Source: Lawsonia intracellularis PHE/MN1-00 (GTDB taxonomy: Bacteria > Desulfobacterota > Desulfovibrionia > Desulfovibrionales > Desulfovibrionaceae). Taken from it: a DNA stretch of 64,000 nt. Made by a program: the position numbers and the translations under genes. This document shows, piece by piece, positions 1-7,856 of this stretch. The notes beneath the pieces were generated by a model. The model saw nothing but the letters and a program-made list of their open reading frames with translations, was not told the origin of the DNA and searched no databases. The stretch's first letter is position 1. Each line of letters opens with the position of its first letter. The DNA lies in NCBI RefSeq assembly GCF_000055945.1, contig NC_008011.1, forward strand, positions 1,297,501 through 1,361,500, written 5' to 3'.

Positions 1-1
1 T

Positions 2-484
2 ATAATTAGTTTAGTTGCACTTATTATTTTTTTAGCTGATCAGCTTACAAAATTTTGGATAACCCATATCATTCCTTTGTATAGTTCGATTAATGTTATT
101 CCTGATTTTTTTGATTTAGTGAACATCCGTAATAGAGGTGCTGCATTTGGTTTTCTAAATCGATCTGATATTGAATGGCAGTTTTGGTTATTTTTAGGTG
201 CAACGTTTTGGGCCATAGTAATCATCTTTTTTTTAGCACGTTCTGCACATTCTAATGAAAGATTTTTATTTTGGGGACTTGGCTGTATCTTAGGTGGTGC
301 TTTAGGAAATCTTTTTGATCGACTCAGGATACGAGCTGTAATAGATTTTTTGGATTTTTATATTGGTGACTGGCATTGGCCTGCTTTTAATGTCGCAGAT
401 ATAGCGATTTGTTGTGGTGGTTTTTTAGTCCTTATTTCTATGTGGCATAATGAGAAAATTAAGAGAAATACTATAAAAGAATAA
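2..484 (+). CDS. lspA: Lipoprotein signal peptidase (signal peptidase II), 5' truncated by window edge
   Basis: Inner-membrane aspartyl protease that cleaves the signal peptide of prolipoproteins just before the lipid-modified Cys. The frame is open from base 2, so the true start lies upstream of the window. Visible family motifs, in order, are DQLTKFW in the first membrane helix, [19 protein letters not shown], the first catalytic Asp in AVIDFLDFY, and the second catalytic Asp in FNVADIAI. The C-terminus is short and basic, as in the family. About 160 residues are present, so only a few N-terminal ones are missing. A lipoprotein gene (CpoB/YbgF-like) follows. Identification is secure. Confidence 0.95.
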   Translation: MISLVALIIFLADQLTKFWITHIIPLYSSINVIPDFFDLVNIRNRGAAFGFLNRSDIEWQFWLFLGATFWAIVIIFFLARSAHSNERFLFWGLGCILGGALGNLFDRLRIRAVIDFLDFYIGDWHWPAFNVADIAICCGGFLVLISMWHNEKIKRNTIKE

Positions 485-502
485 ATATGCTTTTATTCTT
501 TT
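475..502 (+). terminator. A/T-only hairpin over the lspA stop, possible weak terminator
   Basis: An 11-bp perfect inverted repeat (AAAAGAATAAA and TTTATTCTTTT, 6-nt loop) overlaps the lspA stop codon. The stem has almost no G-C pairs and the 3' arm itself supplies the U-rich run. It could stop transcription only weakly. Confidence 0.3.
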
Positions 503-683
503 CGCTATATTTGGTTAAGCTATTTTTTCAAATTACTGTGGTCTAAGAAGCAAATTATTTATGCTATTTATTCTGATAGGATATAACATAAATAATTTGA
601 TATGGTTATATAGGTACCTTATTGAATTGTTAGAAAAAGAACGATATTATCATACAACAATTTTGTGTTTAGGATGGGGGACT

Positions 684-1544
684 ATGAGAGAAAAGGTAGC
701 TATGGTACTTATATTGGGAAGTTTATTATGTATTTCAGGCTGTTTTGGTCAAAATACAGATACATTGCGACATCAGCTTGATCAACAACAGGAAGAAATT
801 CGCCAACTAAAAGCTCAATTGTCAGGGGTACAACCAGCTCAGGCTGATACATGGGCTCAAGTCCAAAGTTTACGTCAAGAACTAGCTAGCATAACAGGGC
901 AAATTGATGACTTCAATCATGCTACAGGCGCAGTTGGAGGTATTGCAGGTTTAGCAAGTAAAGTAGAAAAAAATGAAGCTGCAATTCGAAAGATTGAGAA
1001 GCAGTTTGATCTAAAATTGTTAGATGATCAGCCTGCTCCATCTTCACCTATTAGCAATACGGCGAGTCCTCCTGTAACCCCTCCTCAAATGAATTCTAGT
1101 ACAGGTTTAAATAACGAGTCTGGGGCACAAACTAACTCTCAACCAAAGCAATCAACTCCAAATAAAATAGATACAGCTACTGTCCTTTATGATACTGGGG
1201 TAAAACTTTTTAATGAACGTAAGTATAAAGAGGCATTACAGTCTTTTACTGATTTTACTAATACATATGGTACACATAAGCTTATTTCTAATGCTTGGTT
1301 TTGGCGTGGTGAGGCTAATTATCAACTAGGTAGTTATCCTGCTGCTGCACTTGATTATGAGCAAGTCATTTCTAAATATCCAAAAAGCGGCAAAATTGTT
1401 TCTTGTTATTTTAAGCAAGCATTGTGTTTTTATAAAACAGGGAAAAAAGATGCAGCAAAGTTTAGATTAGAGGAGGTTATTAAAAAGTTCCCAACTTCTC
1501 CTGAGGCAAAAAGAGCTAAGCAAATACTAAAATCTGATTTCTGA
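684..1544 (+). CDS. Tol-Pal system CpoB/YbgF-like lipoprotein with TPR repeats
   Basis: Periplasmic protein of the CpoB (YbgF) family, which in other Proteobacteria links cell-wall synthesis with Tol-Pal constriction. I start it at ATG 684, behind an AGGATGGGGG ribosome site, rather than at an in-frame ATG at 561. The 684 start gives an N-terminal signal ending in the lipobox ISGC, so the protein is probably lipid-anchored. Family members are often plain secreted proteins, so this is a variation. After the signal come a Q/E-rich coiled coil (about residues 25-110), a P/S/T/N-rich linker (about 135-180), and three TPR-like repeats to the end with typical Y..G..L/F..G.Y..A phrasing. No tol or pal genes are visible nearby, so the Tol-Pal role is inferred from family alone. 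Confidence 0.8.
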   Translation: MREKVAMVLILGSLLCISGCFGQNTDTLRHQLDQQQEEIRQLKAQLSGVQPAQADTWAQVQSLRQELASITGQIDDFNHATGAVGGIAGLASKVEKNEAAIRKIEKQFDLKLLDDQPAPSSPISNTASPPVTPPQMNSSTGLNNESGAQTNSQPKQSTPNKIDTATVLYDTGVKLFNERKYKEALQSFTDFTNTYGTHKLISNAWFWRGEANYQLGSYPAAALDYEQVISKYPKSGKIVSCYFKQALCFYKTGKKDAAKFRLEEVIKKFPTSPEAKRAKQILKSDF

Positions 1545-1568
1545 TACTGTTAATATATCTGTCAACTG

Positions 1569-1591
1569 GCTATACTTTGTTGAAGTATAGC
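1569..1591 (+). repeat. Perfect 9-bp hairpin in the cpoB-cheZ intergenic region
   Basis: GCTATACTT, a 5-nt loop, then AAGTATAGC. It is not followed by a U run, so it is not a canonical terminator. It could be an RNA processing or stability structure, or a protein-binding site ahead of cheZ. Confidence 0.45.
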
Positions 1592-1648
1592 AATGGAATA
1601 TTAAGATAAAAGAAGTATTAATGTCTTTATACTTACTATGAGGTTATT

Positions 1649-2431
1649 ATGCCAGATCCAAAAAGTATATTGCAAGATGATACAATCCAAAAAGTTGTGA
1701 CTGATGTTACAGATAAAATTCTTAAGGAGTTATATGAAATTCTTGCCTCTGAGTTAGCACCAAAAATTTCCTCTACGCTTATACAACCATTTTTAGAAAG
1801 CAAATTTTATCAGCGTATTAGTAATGATATGCAAGATGGGTTAAAACGTATTTATAAGGAAATTTCTACTATAAGTGATAGTCCTGTAAATACAGTCTCT
1901 GTAGATAAAGTGAAAACAGAATCCCTTTTTCATGAGGCATCAGAACAACTTTCAGAAGTCCTTAAGCAGACAGAAAAGGCTGCTATAGCTATTATGGAGG
2001 TTGTTGAGCAAGATATAGTGTTACAGGAAGAAGCTACAACATTGCTTACCAAACTTAACTCTTCCCACATTAATATTGATCCAGATTTTATTCGTCTTAA
2101 AGAGATTATTCATCTATTTGGAGAACATCTTAGTAGTGTTATGCTTTCTTTAAGCTTTCAAGATCTCACAGGCCAGAGGATTAAAAGAGCTGTTTCAGCA
2201 TTGAAAGAAATAGAAAAGACAGTTGTAGAACTTTATTTATCAGCAGGATTATTAATGCAAGCTCGTGACAAAAATCCAAATAAGAGTATAGACGAAATTG
2301 AAGCTGATACACGGCAACAAGTTTTGGCATTAAAGGACATACAAATTATAGGTTCTGAGCTAAAAGGACCAACTTCTGGTGTAGCACAAAAAGATATTGA
2401 TGAACTTATGGCAAAATTAGGTATGGACTAG
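1649..2431 (+). CDS. cheZ: Protein phosphatase CheZ (CheY-P phosphatase)
   Basis: Cytoplasmic chemotaxis phosphatase that dephosphorylates CheY-P to end the motor-switching signal. The diagnostic motif is SFQDLTGQRIKR at about residues 169-180. The Asp and Gln of D-L-T-G-Q are the pair known in CheZ to contact CheY and position the attacking water. The rest is predicted long helices, as in the CheZ four-helix bundle. At 260 residues it is longer than the E. coli protein (about 214), mainly through an extra N-terminal helical part. The C-terminus ends with DIDELMAKLGMD, which resembles the CheY-binding tail of CheZ (D.L...LG.). No other che genes are in the window, but fliJ and a motE-like gene lie 4 kb downstream. 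Confidence 0.88.
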   Translation: MPDPKSILQDDTIQKVVTDVTDKILKELYEILASELAPKISSTLIQPFLESKFYQRISNDMQDGLKRIYKEISTISDSPVNTVSVDKVKTESLFHEASEQLSEVLKQTEKAAIAIMEVVEQDIVLQEEATTLLTKLNSSHINIDPDFIRLKEIIHLFGEHLSSVMLSLSFQDLTGQRIKRAVSALKEIEKTVVELYLSAGLLMQARDKNPNKSIDEIEADTRQQVLALKDIQIIGSELKGPTSGVAQKDIDELMAKLGMD

Positions 2432-2464
2432 GACTAAAATATTAGGTATAAGCTTTTTTCTTAT

Positions 2465-2540
2465 GGACCCATAGCTCAGTTGGTAGAGCTACCGGCTCAT
2501 AACCGGCAGGTCGGAGGTTCGAGTCCTTCTGGGTCCACCA
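2465..2540 (+). tRNA. tRNA with CAT anticodon (elongator Met, or Ile2 after lysidine modification)
   Basis: A complete 76-nt cloverleaf with encoded CCA. Acceptor GGACCCA pairs fully with TGGGTCC, the D-arm is GCTC/GAGC, the anticodon loop is CTCATAA, the T-arm is GGAGG/CCTTC with a TTCGAGT loop, and the discriminator is A. G1-C72 pairing rules out an initiator tRNA. The anticodon stem ACCGG/CCGGC has an A-C mismatch at positions 27-43. CAT alone does not separate tRNA-Met from tRNA-Ile2, which needs TilS action. The acceptor and anticodon arms resemble some tRNA-Ile2 as much as tRNA-Met. Confidence 0.95.
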
Positions 2541-2547
2541 AATTTTA

Positions 2548-2576
2548 ACACCTTACAAGTAGTAAGGTGTTTTTTT
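2548..2576 (+). terminator. Rho-independent terminator after the tRNA gene
   Basis: Perfect 9-bp stem ACACCTTAC / GTAAGGTGT with a 5-nt loop, followed directly by a run of seven T. It lies seven bases after the tRNA 3' end. Confidence 0.85.
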
Positions 2577-2812
2577 ATAAATAGCATGATTGTTTTTTTT
2601 CATTAGTAATGTTGTATAGTATCTAAGGTTAATGTATAGTTAAACTGAGATAGTAATCGTGAAATATTAGTTTATATGAACTAGCAATAACTTACTGTTG
2701 TACTGTTTAAAAAAGTATATTTATATCAATAACTCAATGAATGGATCAACAATATAAGATAATTTAATATTCTTTAATATATTATTGAGAATATAGGTAG
2801 GAAAAAAATATT

Positions 2813-3928
2813 ATGGCAACAGTGTGGATTAATGCTGGAGAAGTTTCTGGTGACTTACAGGCTTCAGTTTTATTAAATGCAATGAAAGAATATCAGCCTG
2901 ACATAAAAGCATATGGGATGGGTGGAGAATATCTTAAAGCTGCAGGACAAAAAAATTTGTTTAGTATTGATGAGTTATCAGTTTTAGGTATTGCAGAGAT
3001 TTTTACAACTATACCACGTGCCATACAGATATTGAGAAAGATAAAATATGAGCTTAAAATACTTCGTCCAGATGTTGTTATTCTTGTAGATGCTCCAGAG
3101 TTTAATTTTCGTATAGCTAAAATTGCTCATGAGCTTGGCTTGTTAGTTTGCTATTTTATTCCACCAAAAGTATGGGCATGGAGGACAAGTCGAATCCACT
3201 TTTTGAAAAAATATGTAGATTGTATTATTAGTATATTACCTTTTGAGCCTAAATTTTATCGCCAATTTGGGATAGAAATAGAATATGTAGGTAATCCTCT
3301 TACTGATCTTGTTAATTGGCCTAGAATAGAGCATATACAACCAGTAGAAGGTCGTATAGGTATTATGCCTGGAAGTAGAAAGAAAGAGGTTGAGCGATTA
3401 CTTCCCGAGTTTAGCTATGCAGCTGAAGAGCTATATACTAAATATCCTCAATTATCTTTTTATTGTATTAAAGCTCCAAATATTTCTACAAGCTATTTAA
3501 AATCACTATGGTTTTCTTCTATCCCGTTATGTATAGAAACATCAGTAGATCGATATTCAGCTATGCGCTCATGTGAATATATTATTGCTGCATCAGGGAC
3601 AGCAACATTAGAAACTGCATTAGTAGGTGTTCCTACAGTAGTTACATATAAAGTTTCTTCTTTATCAGCACTAGTTGCTCGTTTAGCTTTAAAAGTAAAG
3701 TGGGTGAGTTTACCAAACTTGATTTTAGGTAAAGAAGTATTTCCTGAACTTTTGCAAGAAAATGCAAAAGGTTCTAAAATATCTTTTATTTTAGAACATT
3801 GGATGAAACAACAAAATATAACAAAAGAACTTCAAAAAGATCTTCATGAGATAAGAAAGCAGTGTGGAGAGATTGGTAGTGTGAGCCAGGCAGCACGAAT
3901 CATAGTTCAAAAATTTTTGTCTCACTAA
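2813..3928 (+). CDS. lpxB: Lipid-A-disaccharide synthase
   Basis: Peripheral inner-membrane glycosyltransferase that joins UDP-2,3-diacylglucosamine and lipid X to form the lipid A disaccharide. At 371 residues it matches the family length. It opens with the family signature AGEVSGDLQASVL, followed by YGMGGEYLKAAG and ELSVLGIAEI, then YFIPPKVWAW, GNPLTD, and the nucleotide-binding stretch GIMPGSRKKEV. The C-terminal half has AASGTATLETALVGVPTVV, typical of GT-B donor sites. It implies a Gram-negative LPS outer membrane. It ends six bases before the atpZ-like gene, so it probably heads the transcription unit that carries the F0 genes. The 230 bases upstream hold no recognisable gene. Confidence 0.95.
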   Translation: MATVWINAGEVSGDLQASVLLNAMKEYQPDIKAYGMGGEYLKAAGQKNLFSIDELSVLGIAEIFTTIPRAIQILRKIKYELKILRPDVVILVDAPEFNFRIAKIAHELGLLVCYFIPPKVWAWRTSRIHFLKKYVDCIISILPFEPKFYRQFGIEIEYVGNPLTDLVNWPRIEHIQPVEGRIGIMPGSRKKEVERLLPEFSYAAEELYTKYPQLSFYCIKAPNISTSYLKSLWFSSIPLCIETSVDRYSAMRSCEYIIAASGTATLETALVGVPTVVTYKVSSLSALVARLALKVKWVSLPNLILGKEVFPELLQENAKGSKISFILEHWMKQQNITKELQKDLHEIRKQCGEIGSVSQAARIIVQKFLSH

Positions 3929-3934
3929 GGTTAT

Positions 3935-4189
3935 ATGTCAAAAAAAGATCAGTATACTCAACAAAGCACTTCTAAAAGTATATTATGCCTAATGTTGACT
4001 GCAGGTTCTATTGGAGTACATTTGATTTCAGGTATGTTGGTAGGCGTCTTATTTGGCTATAGTATTGACTTTTGCCTTGATAGTTATCCATGGTTCAGTG
4101 GTATTGGGCTGTTATTTGGTATTATTGCAGGTTTTCGTCTTATATGGATAGATACAAAAAAAATGATACATAAGGACCCATATGAGTAG
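3935..4189 (+). CDS. AtpZ/AtpI-family small membrane protein
   Basis: An 84-residue protein with two predicted membrane helices (about 18-42 and 55-72) joined by a short loop, and a GxxxG-rich first helix (GSIGVHLISGMLVGVLFGY). This layout is that of the AtpZ family, found at the head of F0 operons and implicated with AtpI in c-ring or Mg2+ handling. Position supports the call: it is followed, with an 8-base overlap, by an AtpI-like gene, then atpB and atpE. It is translated from ATG 3935 with AAGG a few bases upstream. The exact function is not settled for the family. Confidence 0.75.
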   Translation: MSKKDQYTQQSTSKSILCLMLTAGSIGVHLISGMLVGVLFGYSIDFCLDSYPWFSGIGLLFGIIAGFRLIWIDTKKMIHKDPYE

Positions 4190-4652
4190 GATAAAGAGAC
4201 TACTTCATCTACTTGAGTTAATTTATTGGAAAAGAGAAATTTATAGTCCTGAAATACGAAAAATATTTGTTTGGCAAACAAATATTATCTGTGTATCATT
4301 TATTATTGGTATAGGTACATTTTTTTATTCTAAGTGGATGATATGGTTTTCTATTGTTGCGCTAATTTCTTTATGGAATTTTTATATGTTGGTAAAGCAG
4401 GTAATGAAAGTTGTAAATAAACCATTGATAGCTTCATTACATATTTCTTTTTTAATAAATACAACATTACGGATCTTGATTACATGTCTATTAGGGTATA
4501 TAGCCTTAGTAAACCTTCGTGCTCCTGCTTTAGCAGTATTGTTAGGTTTTTGTTCTATTATAATATGTATACTAGGTATAAATATAAAGGCGCTATTTTC
4601 AAAAAAACAGTTGAATGTTTTTCACATAGACTGTGAAGAAAATAGTAACTAG
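4182..4652 (+). CDS. atpI: ATP synthase subunit I-like membrane protein (AtpI)
   Basis: A 156-residue protein with four predicted membrane segments and short loops, the architecture of the ATP synthase I family, proposed to help assemble the c-ring. Sequence signals are weak because the family is poorly conserved. The call rests on topology plus position between the atpZ-like gene (8-base overlap) and atpB (35 bases downstream). The N-terminal 30 residues are basic and soluble. It is unlikely to be anything outside the F0 module. Confidence 0.7.
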   Translation: MSRIKRLLHLLELIYWKREIYSPEIRKIFVWQTNIICVSFIIGIGTFFYSKWMIWFSIVALISLWNFYMLVKQVMKVVNKPLIASLHISFLINTTLRILITCLLGYIALVNLRAPALAVLLGFCSIIICILGINIKALFSKKQLNVFHIDCEENSN

Positions 4653-4687
4653 TATAGCTGGATGAGAATAAAAGGTGGAGTAAAAAA

Positions 4688-5389
4688 ATGGCTGAACAAC
4701 TTCCTGAACCAGTTCTTTTATCTGAATTGCTTCATATGGATAAAGTTACTATTGCTGGTCAGCTAGTTGAATTTAGACATGTATTTTATACTTGGATTGC
4801 AATGTTGATCCTTTTTATTGTAGGATTGATTGTCCGGCGTAAATTGACACTTGTTCCAGGGAGATTGCAGAATTTTTTTGAAGTTCTTATTAGTAGCTTT
4901 GAAAATTTTACTGTAATCAATATAGGCGAGGAGGGACGTAAATTTTTTCCTGTTCTTATAGGTATATTTTTACTTATTGCAGTTGAAAATTTATTGGGGC
5001 TTATACCTTTGTGTGATGCTCCTACAGCTAATATTAATACAAATATTGGTATGGCTATATTTGTATTTCTTTATTACAATTATGAAGGGATTAAAAAGTG
5101 GGGGTTCCATTATATCCATCATTTTATGGGACCGAGTATAGTCCTAGCTCCTTTTATGATAATTTTAGAGTGTATTTCTCATCTAGCACGGCCATTATCA
5201 CTTACACTACGTCTTTTTGGTAATATTAAAGGTGAAGAGATAGTCTTACTTCTATTTTTTCTTATGGCCCCATTAGTAGGCACAATACCAGTATATTTTT
5301 TATTTTTACTTGCTAAATTGTTACAAGCATTTATTTTTTATATTCTTACTTTGATCTATTTAAAAGGCGCATTAGAGTCTGCTCATTGA
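4688..5389 (+). CDS. atpB: ATP synthase F0 subunit a
   Basis: Integral membrane stator subunit that forms the two half-channels for the coupling ion next to the c-ring. At 233 residues, with five or six hydrophobic helices, it has the family length. The essential Arg lies in [13 protein letters not shown] (about residues 172-184), preceded by [10 protein letters not shown], both hallmarks of subunit a. A second conserved stretch is [20 protein letters not shown]. The ribosome site AGGTGGAG lies 6 bases before ATG 4688. It is followed 60 bases later by atpE. Subunits b, delta and all F1 genes are absent from the window, so the synthase is encoded at more than one locus. Confidence 0.96.
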
Positions 5390-5448
5390 TTATGAAAAAA
5401 ATGATTTTTTATATACAATTATAACTATTACTAGTGAGGAGTAATATT

Positions 5449-5796
5449 ATGTTCAAAGGTGTTATAGGGATATTAGTAACCTTTATTGCATTAGGTATTA
5501 CAAGTGTTGCATGTGCAGCAGATCCTGTTATTGTTGGACATGTGGTGAAACTCGACCCTTCTAGTTTAGGTCTAGCAATCTTTGGTTGTGCAATAGGAAT
5601 GGCTTTAGCTGCACTTGGCTGTGGTATAGGACAAGGTCTTGGTTTAAAGGGTGCATGTGAAGGTATTGCACGTAATCCTGAAGCATCAGGGAAGATACAA
5701 GTTGCTCTTATTTTAGGTCTTGCATTTATAGAGTCTTTAGCTATTTATGCTCTTGTTATAAATTTGATTATTTTATTTGCAAACCCTTTTGTATAA
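5449..5796 (+). CDS. atpE: ATP synthase F0 subunit c, with Na+-type ligand residues
   Basis: Proteolipid of the rotor ring. The start is ATG 5449 behind GAGGAG; an upstream in-frame GTG at 5434 overlaps that ribosome site and is unlikely. The first about 23 residues (to ACAADP) look like a cleavable signal or extra leader before the usual two-helix hairpin. Helix 1 has [12 protein letters not shown], the loop has [10 protein letters not shown], and helix 2 carries the ion-binding Glu95 in [14 protein letters not shown]. Aligned without gaps to the Ilyobacter tartaricus c-subunit, Gln62, Glu95, Ser96 and Tyr100 match its Na+ ligands Gln32, Glu65, Ser66 and Tyr70, while Thr67 is replaced by Leu. 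Na+ coupling is therefore possible but not shown. Confidence 0.95.
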   Translation: MFKGVIGILVTFIALGITSVACAADPVIVGHVVKLDPSSLGLAIFGCAIGMALAALGCGIGQGLGLKGACEGIARNPEASGKIQVALILGLAFIESLAIYALVINLIILFANPFV

Positions 5797-5799
5797 AAG

Positions 5800-5820
5800 C
5801 TAGTTAGATCTAATAACTAG
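5800..5820 (+). repeat. Inverted repeat between atpE and rex
   Basis: CTAGTTA and TAACTAG flank a 7-base spacer directly after the atpE stop. There is no following U run, and it does not match the usual Rex operator (TTGTGAA-N4-TTCACAA). It may be a weak terminator, an RNA end or an unrecognised operator. Confidence 0.35.
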
Positions 5821-5841
5821 ATTAAGTGCTAAGTGATAGGT

Positions 5842-6477
5842 ATGTTTCCTCTTAAAAGTGAAAGAATTCCTTTAGCCACAATTCGAAGGCTTGCTTTATA
5901 TGTTCAGGTTCTTGAAGATATAGAACGTAATAATACAGAAGTTATTTCTTCTAAACCATTAGCAGAAGCGTGTGGTGTAAATGCCTCACAGCTTCGTAAA
6001 GATTTAGCTTACTTTGGTGAATTTGGTGTTAGAGGTGTTGGGTATGATGTAACAAGTCTTATTAAAGCTATTAAAGTATCCCTTGGCGTTAACCGTGAAT
6101 GGAAAGTAGCTCTTATTGGCATAGGAAATCTTGGAAGAGCATTATTGAATTATGAAGAATTTAAGCATCGTGGCTTTCATATTATTGGAGCATATGATTG
6201 TGATCCTTTCAAGATTGGAGAGCATGTTTATGGTCTTGAAGTTACTTGTACAACCAAGTTAAAAGAGAATGTAAGAAAACAAAAAATTGAATTAGGTATT
6301 ATTACAACGCCTCCAGAGCGTGCTCAAAAAGCAGCAGATTCTCTTGTTGATGCAGGTGTGCGTGGTATTCTTAATTTTGTTTCTGCAAGAATTCAGGTTC
6401 CTGAGCATGTTATTGTAGAATATGTTAATTTTTTTCACTATTTGTATTCGTTAGCTTTCAAAACTTCTATTGCTTAG
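5842..6477 (+). CDS. rex: Redox-sensing transcriptional repressor Rex
   Basis: Cytoplasmic homodimeric repressor that senses the NADH/NAD+ ratio and, in sulfate reducers, controls energy-metabolism genes. The N-terminal winged helix (about residues 1-80) has IPLATIRRL and the recognition region VNASQLRKDLAYFGEFGVRGVGY. The Rossmann domain has VALIGIGNLGRALLNY and an acidic end of strand 2 (AYDCDP). The C-terminal swapped helix is present. I chose ATG 5842 (211 residues); a GTG at 5833 would add three residues, and neither has a convincing ribosome site. It lies 45 bases after atpE, so it may share the F0 transcript. I found no clear Rex operator in the window. Confidence 0.95.
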   Translation: MFPLKSERIPLATIRRLALYVQVLEDIERNNTEVISSKPLAEACGVNASQLRKDLAYFGEFGVRGVGYDVTSLIKAIKVSLGVNREWKVALIGIGNLGRALLNYEEFKHRGFHIIGAYDCDPFKIGEHVYGLEVTCTTKLKENVRKQKIELGIITTPPERAQKAADSLVDAGVRGILNFVSARIQVPEHVIVEYVNFFHYLYSLAFKTSIA

Positions 6478-6541
6478 CGGTACTATAGTTAACTTATAAA
6501 AATTGTTTAAATAAGATAGTTTTTTTCTCTTAAAAAAGGTT

Positions 6542-6565
6542 TATTCCTTTTTAGGAATATTTTTT
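6542..6565 (+). terminator. Rho-independent terminator after rex
   Basis: Stem TATTCCT / AGGAATA with a 4-base T loop, followed by six T. It sits about 65 bases after the rex stop and about 60 before fliJ, marking the end of the lpxB-atp-rex unit. Confidence 0.6.
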
Positions 6566-6623
6566 GCATAATTTTCTTTAATAGAAAGTCTTCCTCAGTG
6601 ATATATTTAAATAGGTGCCAGTT

Positions 6624-7064
6624 ATGGCTGCTTTTCGATTCTCTCTACAGCAAGTGTTAGATTATCGAGAACAGTTATCTGAACAAGCTCGTGTAGAGTT
6701 AGCAAAAGTAACAGCAGCAGTTATTTCTGAAGAAAGAAAAGTAAAAGAGCTTCAAGAAGCTATTCATACTCAAGAGACTAATTTAAGAGCTCTTGATCTA
6801 AATAATATAGGGGAGCGGTGGTTATTAGAAAATTTTATTAAAGGTCTTCAAGAAGACTTACGTATTAGTTTAGCTCAACTTCAAACTTTACAGAATGCAT
6901 TAAAAGAAGCACAGGGAAAAGTAGCTCAACTTGCTAAAGAACATAAGGTATTAGAAAAACTTAAATCTAAGCAGGCAGAACGTCATGCAAAGAGTGAACG
7001 TCAAAAAGAACAACAAAACTATGACGAAACAGCCTCAATCAGATTCAACTCTAAGACTTTCTAG
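6624..7064 (+). CDS. fliJ: Flagellar export protein FliJ
   Basis: A 146-residue, almost wholly helical coiled-coil protein of the FliJ family, the cytoplasmic chaperone-escort that sits in the FliI ATPase ring of the flagellar export apparatus. The N-terminus FRFSLQQVLDYRE is the typical FliJ opening (FrLq.lLd.r). Heptads of L/A with K/E-rich faces run to about residue 130. I start at ATG 6624, with AGGTG 7 bases upstream, not at GTG 6615, which overlaps that site. The gene overlaps the motE-like gene by 44 bases in another frame, so the pair is probably co-translated. Neither fliI nor fliH is nearby. Confidence 0.85.
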   Translation: MAAFRFSLQQVLDYREQLSEQARVELAKVTAAVISEERKVKELQEAIHTQETNLRALDLNNIGERWLLENFIKGLQEDLRISLAQLQTLQNALKEAQGKVAQLAKEHKVLEKLKSKQAERHAKSERQKEQQNYDETASIRFNSKTF

Positions 7065-7833
7065 ACTATGTCGTTGGATTTTGATCCTTGGGACATTTAA
7101 ATTATTATTTTTAGGTTCTATGTTTATTTTTTCTGAGCCTCAAGTAGTTATAGTTGCAAATAAGGAAGAGGAAATAAAAGAAAATAAGAGCCCTGATACT
7201 TCTATTAAAAATTTTGTTACAAAAAAAGTAGAAAGTCCATTAGCATATGCCCAACCAACTACAGCAGTAAATGTTACTCCTCCTGCTCCTAAAGTACGTC
7301 AGAATACATCTCCTTTTTCTCAAGATATTCAGCCATTTGGGGACACAGCAAATAATTTAGGAGAGGCATATCCAGTAACAATTCCAAAAGCAGATCCTAA
7401 TAATATTTCAACAAGGCCTGATGAAGCTCTTGTAACACCAGCGCCAGCACCAAAATTAAACCCTTTTGTTCCTAAAGACTCTGTCCAGCGTAAACAAGAA
7501 GAGCTTAATCGACGTGAACAAGAACTTTTATCTTTACAGCAACAGATGCAGTCTCGTTTGGATGAATTGCATGCTCTTGAAGGAAAAATTCAGAAGATGT
7601 TAGATGAGGCTAATAATGTTAAAGATCAAAAACTAACACATCTTATAGATGTATACTCTAATATGAAGCCAAAACAGGCAGCTGATGTTTTAGCTACGCT
7701 TGATCCAAAAATTGCAGTCAAAATATTGTCTGGTATGCGTGGCCGTCAAGCAGGAGAAGTTTTAACATATATGGCACCAGAGCCAGCAGCGAAACTCTCT
7801 GAAATGTTAAGTCGAACCCAACTTCCTAATTGA
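7021..7833 (+). CDS. MotE-family protein (MgtE N-terminal-like domain, membrane anchored)
   Basis: A 270-residue protein. It has an N-terminal basic segment and one membrane helix (about residues 15-35), a long P/A/N-rich linker (about 40-145), a Q/E/L-rich coiled coil (about 150-195), and a C-terminal domain with MKPKQAADVLATLDP and MRGRQAGEVLTYM, the repeated helices of the MgtE N-domain fold as used in MotE. MotE proteins sit next to fliJ in many genomes and in Sinorhizobium act as chaperones for the motor protein MotC. Here the fliJ overlap supports a flagellar role. An in-frame ATG at 6985 would add 12 residues; I prefer 7021. It is not a Mg2+ channel, because the MgtE membrane domain is absent. 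Confidence 0.75.
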   Translation: MTKQPQSDSTLRLSRLCRWILILGTFKLLFLGSMFIFSEPQVVIVANKEEEIKENKSPDTSIKNFVTKKVESPLAYAQPTTAVNVTPPAPKVRQNTSPFSQDIQPFGDTANNLGEAYPVTIPKADPNNISTRPDEALVTPAPAPKLNPFVPKDSVQRKQEELNRREQELLSLQQQMQSRLDELHALEGKIQKMLDEANNVKDQKLTHLIDVYSNMKPKQAADVLATLDPKIAVKILSGMRGRQAGEVLTYMAPEPAAKLSEMLSRTQLPN

Positions 7834-7856
7834 TGGTATAAAAAAGAAAGAGTACC

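Noticed and set aside
5797-5841. Rex operator between atpE and rex.
   Set aside because: The inverted repeat there does not match TTGTGAA-N4-TTCACAA.
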